Notes under the pieces: model-generated
What the model was told of the DNA's origin: nothing
The model's input: only the letters and a program-made list of their open reading frames with translations
The model's database searches: none
Program-made: the position numbers and the translations under genes
Assembly (NCBI GenBank): GCA_002403905.1
Contig: DHIR01000263.1
Coordinates: forward strand, 1 to 5,421
Direction: 5' to 3'
DNA length: 5,421 nucleotides
Origin: Mucilaginibacter sp. UBA4741
GTDB lineage: Bacteria; Bacteroidota; Bacteroidia; Sphingobacteriales; Sphingobacteriaceae
Part shown: positions 1 to 5,421 of the stretch, one piece after another
Layout of the letters: each line of letters opens with the position of its first letter
Numbering within the stretch: position 1 is the stretch's first letter

Positions 1-320
1 AATCGGCAAAATGGTAGAAAGTTGTTAGATATTCAAGGTTATTAAAGCATTTGATATCCCCGTTCAAGAATCTTTTAGTGAAGGATTTGATTGATACAAA
101 TAGTAGCACAATTACATCAATGGTGTTCAGGGCTCCTTATTGTAAGCTACAGCCAATTATCTTTTGCAATACTATTTTTATTAAAATAGCACGACGACTT
201 ATTTTCGTTTCTATACTCTAAAACCTAAAATTTTCTTTAAGATCTATAAGCAGTATATATTTTTTACGTCATTCAATATTTTTTCAGGGTTTATCCTAAT
301 AGAGATTCAATTGTTAATTT
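1..320. other. AT-rich region downstream of the operon, no supportable gene
   Basis: This stretch is 29% GC (92 of 320 bases counted), clearly lower than the two genes. All six frames were inspected in the left part. The longest open stretches are a plus-strand frame (about 18-221) with no start codon near its beginning and a minus-strand frame running off the left edge from about 132. Both are rich in Ile, Leu, Phe and Lys, as expected from AT-rich noncoding DNA, and neither contains a motif I recognise. No tRNA, CRISPR repeat or insertion-sequence end was seen. A short AT-rich inverted repeat lies inside it. Confidence 0.6.
172..189. repeat. AT-rich inverted repeat, possible weak terminator
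   Basis: CTATTTT and AAAATAG form perfect 7-base arms around a 4-base loop. In RNA read from the minus strand the stem can extend slightly through G-U and U-A pairs. It lies about 130 bases past the stop of the GH78-type gene, in the gap after the operon. The stem has only one G-C pair and no clean U-run follows, so it is a poor match to an intrinsic terminator. No better terminator hairpin was found between it and the stop codon. Confidence 0.3.
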
Positions 321-2084
321 TTAAGCCCCTTTTATAATCTTCACACCGGCAGGCGCGCTTACGGTAGTTTTCACTTTTCCATTAGCTAATTTTACATGTT
401 TTATTTTCACAATTCCGTAAGGGGTGGGGAATGTTCCCTCGGCAAATTTCAGATCGCCTAAGTGCGGTTCAATTTTAATAACCTTGCAGCCAGGGGCAAC
501 AACCGTAACACCTAAAACATGCTCTGTTAGCCATGGTGTAGGCCCTGACGACCAGCCGTGCGATAAGCTATGCCTGAAACCCTTATAACAATAACCGCCA
601 AAATCGCCGTGAATATCTTTTTTGCCAGGAGGCACCAGTTCATCAATTCGCGAGGCATTAGGGATCCAGTCAATATTAAAATCTTCCCAAAAAGTTGTGG
701 CGCCCAGGTCAAGCATCGGGCCCCAATAATTTCTGATAGCATCTATGCCACCCTGATAATCACCTGCCTTAGCTTTTGCCTGTAGCATGTAATAACCAAA
801 AAAGGTTGAGAAATTGTGCACCCCACCTACAGATAATGCCTCATTTGCTTTTTCAGGAGATATTAAACCTGACAAGCCTAATAATGCACTGGCCTGTTTT
901 GCTCCGTTAGCGTCAGGTACGTTTTTCTTTAGCCTTGCTACAGCAGCTTCGCATTTTTTCGCGGTAACCGGATCATTTAACGCCTTGCATAGTTCTGACC
1001 CCGCATTTAATGTCATCACTAACATGGCTTGTAAACCGGCATGGATACCTTCTACGTTTTTACTGGATGGCCAGTCTAAGAATCTGCCGCCCTTAAGCAT
1101 CTCGCTGTTATTGTCATCTATGTTTGCAATGTATTGATTTAATAACCTGATCAAATAGCTTTTTTGCTGCTTTAAATAATTCAGGTTGCCATTATGCATA
1201 TACCAGTCATGCTGAATAATGACCCACCACATAGAGTAAGAAACCATTCCATTCATATATTGCGGCAAGGGTGTAATATCACGGGCAAGATCAAGACTTT
1301 TTGGCACTACGTCATTGTACCCAAAAACAGCTGCTATGGTTGATGTTTCGGGATGCATATCGCCTACCCAAACCAAACGATCACGTTTAATGCCATCCCA
1401 TAAATAATCCTGCATGTTAAGATGTACCGTGTAAGCTCCGGTCATCCATACTTTATTTAATACCGTATCGCTGCATTTAAATGAGCCTAAATACGGAATA
1501 TCCCTGAATACAAAAATGGCATTTACTTCTTTAAGCTTAAGCTGTACATTATCGTCAACCAAGTCTATGCGCACAAAACGAAAGCCTGTGTTGCCAACTT
1601 CCAGTTTCCCTAACCAGGGTACTGAAACTATAAAATCACGCATGGCATGATCATTAGTAGCATCATGTGCTGTATCAGCTACATCTGACATAGCCTCAGC
1701 CACCGACTCACCAAAACGCAGCCTGATCATGATTGGCTTTCCGCCTTTTGACTGATCTGTAATTATCTGTAAGCCGCCATGAAGCTCTTTTCCGAAATCA
1801 AAAAGTATCCCGGCTTTTCCTTTATCATTGCTATTAAGCAGACACAGATTTTTTCCGGAAAGATCTGCCTGCCCTATGCCCGGTTTTAATAGCTGTTCAG
1901 CATTAACAATATTGGTTACCGCATTGGCCGATTTCCATAATATTTTAACCGGCGGCAAATAGCGGCGTACCGTTGCTTCGGTACGTGCCTGTGCAACCCT
2001 GCTGCTTGAAAAAACGGGCGGCAGCTGCGCCTTAGCTGTTATAGCCAGATTTATAATGAGTATAAAAAAGATGAGTCTTTTCAT
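321..2084 (-). CDS. Secreted compact GH78-type alpha-L-rhamnosidase family protein
   Basis: This 587-residue protein resembles GH78, inverting alpha-L-rhamnosidases with an (alpha/alpha)6-barrel. Residues 1-19 (MKRLIFFILIINLAITAKA) are a clear type I signal peptide cut before Gln20, with no lipobox Cys, so it is probably periplasmic. Residues about 48-195 form the rhamnosidase beta-sandwich (FDFGKELHGG, then RLRFGES). The helical barrel begins near LGSFKCSD (199-206) and holds DGIKRDRLVWVGDMHPE (230-246), TTFWED (463-468) and SHGWSSGPTPWL (508-519). The tail from about 530 (IKIEPHLGDL, PTPYGIV) is the C-terminal beta domain. The first motif aligns with the GH78 catalytic loop DCPQREQLGYGGD, but the acid Glu is Asp235; flanking Asp230 and Asp242 and the later Glu467 are kept. 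It is shorter than many GH78 enzymes and lacks their extra N-terminal modules. An in-frame ATG 12 codons upstream (2120) is possible; 2084 is preferred because it gives a standard MKR signal peptide. Family membership is confident, rhamnosidase activity less so. Confidence 0.88.
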   Translation of the reverse strand: MKRLIFFILIINLAITAKAQLPPVFSSSRVAQARTEATVRRYLPPVKILWKSANAVTNIVNAEQLLKPGIGQADLSGKNLCLLNSNDKGKAGILFDFGKELHGGLQIITDQSKGGKPIMIRLRFGESVAEAMSDVADTAHDATNDHAMRDFIVSVPWLGKLEVGNTGFRFVRIDLVDDNVQLKLKEVNAIFVFRDIPYLGSFKCSDTVLNKVWMTGAYTVHLNMQDYLWDGIKRDRLVWVGDMHPETSTIAAVFGYNDVVPKSLDLARDITPLPQYMNGMVSYSMWWVIIQHDWYMHNGNLNYLKQQKSYLIRLLNQYIANIDDNNSEMLKGGRFLDWPSSKNVEGIHAGLQAMLVMTLNAGSELCKALNDPVTAKKCEAAVARLKKNVPDANGAKQASALLGLSGLISPEKANEALSVGGVHNFSTFFGYYMLQAKAKAGDYQGGIDAIRNYWGPMLDLGATTFWEDFNIDWIPNASRIDELVPPGKKDIHGDFGGYCYKGFRHSLSHGWSSGPTPWLTEHVLGVTVVAPGCKVIKIEPHLGDLKFAEGTFPTPYGIVKIKHVKLANGKVKTTVSAPAGVKIIKGA

Positions 2085-2122
2085 GATATTATTGTTGATA
2101 TAATTTATATGGTAATACATTA
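2085..2122 (-). other. Gene junction with TAATG overlap and alternative start
   Basis: On the minus strand the GH106 stop TAA (2122-2120) shares its last A with an ATG (2120-2118) that is in frame with the GH78-type gene and lies 12 codons before the preferred ATG at 2084. The 35 bases between the stop and the preferred start are very AT-rich and contain no Shine-Dalgarno-like sequence, which is common in Bacteroidota. Neither a hairpin nor a promoter is visible, so the two genes are probably co-transcribed. The TAATG could allow translational re-initiation. The extra peptide it would add, MYYHINYINNNI, is polar and nearly uncharged and does not look like a conserved domain. Confidence 0.7.
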
Positions 2123-5100
2123 ATACTGAACCGTTTTTATACTAACCGGCCCGGTAAGCCCCGAAGCTTCAAGCGGGCTATTTGTTGTATAAGGGATGAC
2201 GTTTGTCCAGGTTTTTCTTTGTTCTTTAGGTACGCCCAGATCACCAATTAAACGATTAACCCAGGTATTTACCACATCAATATCCACTGTATTTATCCCC
2301 GCTTTAACTGCATTGGTAATATCCAGTTGATATGGGGCTGTCCATACTCCGCCTACAGCCACACCATTTAGCCTTACTTTTGCCATAGCCTTAACCATGC
2401 CCAGGTCAAGTATAATGCGCTGACCCTTTTTAGCTTTAAAACCTTTAAAGGTATTGTGATACAAGGCAGAACCTGAATAATATTTTACGCTATCATTTGT
2501 ACTTAAAGTCCAGTCGATAAGATTATCAAATACCTGTGGCTTTGCAGGGCCCCATCTTTTGGTATCAAAAGTAACTATCCATGGTCCCGCTACGCCGGTT
2601 ATAACTTTTTGTTCCGGGTAGTTTATTGCCTCATGCGTTATCATGCTCTTGGTGCTGTTTTTACGGAAAACAATAAACGCACTCTGATAAGGGACCAGTT
2701 TAAGCGGTACAGTAGTAACCTGCGCTGTTTGCTGATAGGAAGACAAGTCGCGGGCCCTGCCGGTTACCGCGTCCCAAAGTTCAGGTGCTTTGTCATGAAC
2801 CCTAAAGGCTGCATCCATGTCAATATCAATATTGTTTTGGTTTGAGATAAAATACACTTCGCCATCCTTAATTCTTCTGTGAATAAATAATACGTGGTTA
2901 GCCGTGCTGAATTTACAATCGGGTATAACATTAACCAGATCAAGCGCCTGCTGCATATCCATCCCATCTATAATCAAGCCCTTACCAAATTTGTTGGTCT
3001 TTACAGATGTTCCGTTAATGTTACCCCAAAGTTCGGCAGCCAGCTTTTGCACTTCCTGATCTGCACCTTTATAATTTTGCAAGCTTGGCGACCTATTAGG
3101 TGCAGGACCCAATACCACTAAGCCCTGGCTAATCAGCAGTTTTATTTTTTGCAATAATTTAGGGCGCATGGTTTCCAGTTTAGGCAGAACCAGTATTTTA
3201 TAGCTCATACCGCCCGGTAATGTCAACCGGCCGTTTACAACCGTAGCCCTGTCATTAAGTATTTCTCCATTTATATAATCAAAAGAATAACCTAATGGCA
3301 ATTCAGGATCGCGCACCCCTGTCATTTTTGGTGCATCCTCGCCAATAAAATAAGCCACATCGGCCACGTATTTACCCTGGCGCAGCATAAAATTGCAACG
3401 TTTGATATAGGCAGTAAACATGTCCATATCATAGAACCAGGTATTTTTGCGGTTAAACTCGTTAGAGAAACCAGCGTTTACTCCCGGAACTTTGTCTTCA
3501 TAAGGCTGCTCAATATATACGGTTAATAAAGTATTGTTTATTCCTTCGGTAAAAAAGCGGTCACCTCTTTGTTTCATCATAGCCGGATAGCGTGAATAAG
3601 CCGCGCCGCCGCAGGTAAATGATTCTGCCGAGATCTTATTCTTTCCGTAAATATGACCGCATGACGATGCTGCCCTATTTTCAATATTGCCTAACTCACC
3701 TTCGCTCCAAAACTCGCCGCCAATTTCGTCTGACTGCCCCCCATATTGTAAAAACTCACCAGGAAAGCCCCAATGACCATAGTTTTCAAGCCAGGTTGTT
3801 AAGCCATTTTGATGACTAACATCCCTTAAACCCGCTACATATTGATAAGCTACTTCATCAGCTATAAATCTGCGCATATCCCACAAAAAGCGGTCAGACA
3901 TATCTTCGCTGCCTACCACTTTCCCGTTCATTACCGGGATGTATGGCGTAGGGTCATAGCCATACACTGTTTTAAATTTCTCTATTAAACCATCCGTCCA
4001 GTTTTGGCCGCCGGTTTCATAGCTATCCTCAACCGTAACTTTAAAGCACTTGCGATCTGCCGCCGGGATGCGTTTAATAATCTGACCTAAAAAGGCATTA
4101 AAATGTTCGGCAATATGCTTTTTGCTCATTTTATCAGTTTCCAGGCCACGCCCCTCCGGAGCCGCGGGGGCGTTAGTAACTTTAGTAGAGGTCATTCCAC
4201 TGCGCATAATGATCCAGTTACCGGCGGGAACACTCCAGTTTAGCGTACCATCAGCAGCCATGTATTTTGAAATATCAATTACCTTCTCCGGGTCAACCAC
4301 ATAATCATTATCGTTAACTACCGGTTGTGCTTCCCATTGATATTCCTTCCAGTAAGGCAATGGTGTTTGATACATTTTTGCCAGTGTTTTCTCAATATAG
4401 TTTTCAACCTCGGGCAATGCTGATATTTTTAATTCGGCAATCGCGCTGTTTTTTGATTCTTTACTAAATACTATCCTGAAGCCCTTATATGTGGTTGCAG
4501 GGATAGATATAGCAGCCGGGGCAAAAGGGCTAAAACCAACATTAAGGTTTTTATTGCTTCTGTCAACCTTAAAATGTTTAATAGTTTGGTAATCGCCATT
4601 ATTTAAAACCTGAACATCCCCCTCAAATGACATAGCCTCATGAGCGGGATAAAAAGTTAAGCTGCGTGCAGTATAAGCTGTATTTGTTACAACAGTAACC
4701 GAGAATGGCTTATTTGCTGGCAGGGCAAGTGTGGTTTTTTCATCACCATCCATAATGTTATTAACATTATCAACTGATGGTTCAGAACTGATATTGGGCT
4801 TATTGCTAATAATTGCCGAATTATACCCTTTTGGCGCAGGGTAAGCGATCACCCTTACATCCTGAAACTGATCAATAGGTTTTTCCAGTTTCTGGTCAAA
4901 TTTAAAAGGTCCTTTTACCAACTGGCTTGATGAGGTAAGATAGCGCATGCTCTGCTCCGGATTTACCCATGGCCCGCCGGATTGGCTCCAGCCCGGGCTG
5001 TTAAATATACCTATATCAATACCAAGCTTGGTGGCTGTTTTAAGCGCGGTATGCAAAATATCCCACCATTCGTTTGTGAATAGTTTAACCTTTCCATATG

Positions 5101-5380
5101 GAGTGTCATCAATACCAATATTACCAATAAAGGCACGATTAATACCTGCCTTTTTCATTGATTGCAGATCTTTGATAACACCTTCTTTTGAAACATTACC
5201 AGAGATCCAGTACCAGTAAACACTGGTTTGAATAGAGTCTGGCGTAGTTTTAAAACCGGAATATAATTCAGGATGAGGTGTTGATGAACGTTTTTGCTGA
5301 GCAATTCCTTTGGTATTTGCAATAAGCACGGTAATGGTCAATAGGCTTAGATAACGGAGGCTTTTGTACCTTTTTTGCAT
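2120..5380 (-). CDS. Secreted GH106-type alpha-L-rhamnosidase
   Basis: This gene encodes a 1086-residue glycoside hydrolase resembling GH106, a family of calcium-dependent inverting exo-alpha-L-rhamnosidases (one characterised member acts on pectic rhamnogalacturonan II). Residues 1-27 are a type I signal peptide: basic start MQKRYK, hydrophobic core, cleavage probably after GIA. There is no lipobox Cys, so a soluble periplasmic enzyme is expected. The catalytic barrel starts near residue 54 with YWYWISGNVSKEG and continues with IFNSPGWSQSGGPWVNPEQS (126-145). A discoidin-like beta-sandwich appears inserted at about 195-330. Barrel motifs resume with PEGRGLETDK (408-417), VEDSYETGGQNW (450-461), WLENYG (530-535), GGEFW (554-558) and AESF (585-588). 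Glu455, Glu556 and Glu586 match the spacing I recall for the active-site glutamates of characterised GH106, so it looks catalytically intact. A Rossmann-like domain (about 665-815), a beta-sandwich (825-905) and a GH2-like sugar-binding domain (930-1086) follow. Length is normal for the family. The stop overlaps or nearly abuts the next rhamnosidase gene. The exact substrate cannot be read from sequence. Confidence 0.93.
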   Translation of the reverse strand: MQKRYKSLRYLSLLTITVLIANTKGIAQQKRSSTPHPELYSGFKTTPDSIQTSVYWYWISGNVSKEGVIKDLQSMKKAGINRAFIGNIGIDDTPYGKVKLFTNEWWDILHTALKTATKLGIDIGIFNSPGWSQSGGPWVNPEQSMRYLTSSSQLVKGPFKFDQKLEKPIDQFQDVRVIAYPAPKGYNSAIISNKPNISSEPSVDNVNNIMDGDEKTTLALPANKPFSVTVVTNTAYTARSLTFYPAHEAMSFEGDVQVLNNGDYQTIKHFKVDRSNKNLNVGFSPFAPAAISIPATTYKGFRIVFSKESKNSAIAELKISALPEVENYIEKTLAKMYQTPLPYWKEYQWEAQPVVNDNDYVVDPEKVIDISKYMAADGTLNWSVPAGNWIIMRSGMTSTKVTNAPAAPEGRGLETDKMSKKHIAEHFNAFLGQIIKRIPAADRKCFKVTVEDSYETGGQNWTDGLIEKFKTVYGYDPTPYIPVMNGKVVGSEDMSDRFLWDMRRFIADEVAYQYVAGLRDVSHQNGLTTWLENYGHWGFPGEFLQYGGQSDEIGGEFWSEGELGNIENRAASSCGHIYGKNKISAESFTCGGAAYSRYPAMMKQRGDRFFTEGINNTLLTVYIEQPYEDKVPGVNAGFSNEFNRKNTWFYDMDMFTAYIKRCNFMLRQGKYVADVAYFIGEDAPKMTGVRDPELPLGYSFDYINGEILNDRATVVNGRLTLPGGMSYKILVLPKLETMRPKLLQKIKLLISQGLVVLGPAPNRSPSLQNYKGADQEVQKLAAELWGNINGTSVKTNKFGKGLIIDGMDMQQALDLVNVIPDCKFSTANHVLFIHRRIKDGEVYFISNQNNIDIDMDAAFRVHDKAPELWDAVTGRARDLSSYQQTAQVTTVPLKLVPYQSAFIVFRKNSTKSMITHEAINYPEQKVITGVAGPWIVTFDTKRWGPAKPQVFDNLIDWTLSTNDSVKYYSGSALYHNTFKGFKAKKGQRIILDLGMVKAMAKVRLNGVAVGGVWTAPYQLDITNAVKAGINTVDIDVVNTWVNRLIGDLGVPKEQRKTWTNVIPYTTNSPLEASGLTGPVSIKTVQY
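4148..4173. repeat. GC-rich inverted repeat inside the GH106 coding sequence
   Basis: ACGCCCC (4148-4154) and GGGGCGT (4167-4173) are perfect 7-base arms around a 12-base GC-rich spacer. The stretch encodes part of the conserved segment PAAPEGRGLE (about residues 403-411), so the Pro, Ala, Gly and Arg codons account for much of the GC content. Its stability stands out against the AT-richer surroundings, and the mRNA could form a local hairpin here. Any function is speculative. Confidence 0.5.
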
Positions 5381-5421
5381 ATTAGTATTCTTCTGTTGGC
5401 TCTTATATAAATTGGGTTTAT
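5381..5421 (-). promoter_or_regulatory. Partial 5' leader of the GH106 gene with weak purine-rich RBS
   Basis: Only 41 bases upstream of the GH106 start are present. On the minus strand a purine run AGAAGAA (5394-5388) sits 7 bases before the ATG and could act as a weak ribosome-binding site. Further upstream is AT-rich sequence containing TTTATATAA. No complete Bacteroidota-type promoter (TTG at -33 and TAnnTTTG at -7) can be recognised in so short a stretch, so the promoter may lie beyond the window edge or there may be a further upstream operon gene. Confidence 0.3.

Noticed and set aside
1..45. Plus-strand frame ending in NRQNGRKLLDIQGY and TAA, possibly the tail of a convergent gene
   Set aside because: Only 14 codons are visible, no motif is recognisable, and other frames in the same stretch are equally open.
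140..166. Possible plus-strand Bacteroidota promoter (TTG then TATCTTTTG)
   Set aside because: The -7-like element has one base too many between TA and TTTG, the spacing to TTG is too short, and no gene follows on that strand.
18..221. Plus-strand open frame of about 67 codons in the left gap
   Set aside because: It has no start codon near its beginning, a composition typical of translated AT-rich noncoding DNA, and no domain-like pattern.
236..251. Near-palindrome centred on AGATCT, considered as a terminator or operator
   Set aside because: The arms are interrupted by mismatches, no U-run follows, and no known operator matches.
2118..2120. Upstream ATG as the main start of the GH78-type gene
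   Set aside because: It adds a polar, uncharged 12-residue extension before a complete signal peptide beginning MKR; kept only as an alternative start.
4947..5219. Plus-strand open frame of 90 codons opposite the GH106 gene, and other antisense frames of 60-107 codons
   Set aside because: They lie entirely inside strongly supported minus-strand coding sequence with recognised motifs, and their translations show no motifs, so they are shadow frames.

Overview
The window looks like Bacteroidota DNA, plausibly a Sphingobacteriaceae-type soil or plant-associated bacterium such as Mucilaginibacter or Pedobacter. That placement is inferred from the two protein families, the absence of strong Shine-Dalgarno sites, the AT-rich gaps and the style of the secretion signals. 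It is not based on any marker gene.

Layout: two large genes on the minus strand fill almost everything and read from right to left. The first (5380 down to 2120, 1086 aa) is a secreted glycoside hydrolase of the GH106 alpha-L-rhamnosidase type. The second (preferred start 2084, stop at 321, 587 aa) is a secreted, compact protein of the GH78 alpha-L-rhamnosidase type. They are separated by 35 bp, or overlap by one base in a TAATG arrangement if an upstream in-frame ATG is used, so they are very probably one operon. About 41 bp of leader lies right of the first gene. About 320 bp of AT-rich DNA (29% GC) with no supportable gene lies left of the second.

Function: both enzymes carry a type I signal peptide with no lipobox cysteine and no recognisable C-terminal sorting domain, so both are probably soluble in the periplasm. 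GH106 and GH78 are unrelated folds that both release terminal alpha-L-rhamnose with inversion. The natural reading is a small rhamnoside-degradation unit in which the two enzymes remove rhamnose in different linkages from a plant glycan (pectic rhamnogalacturonan) or a plant glycoside. No SusC/SusD pair, transporter or regulator is inside the window, so a wider polysaccharide utilisation locus can only be guessed at.

Nothing here amounts to a new class of system. The most interesting point is that the GH78-like protein has Asp where characterised GH78 enzymes have the catalytic-acid Glu, which leaves its activity and specificity open.
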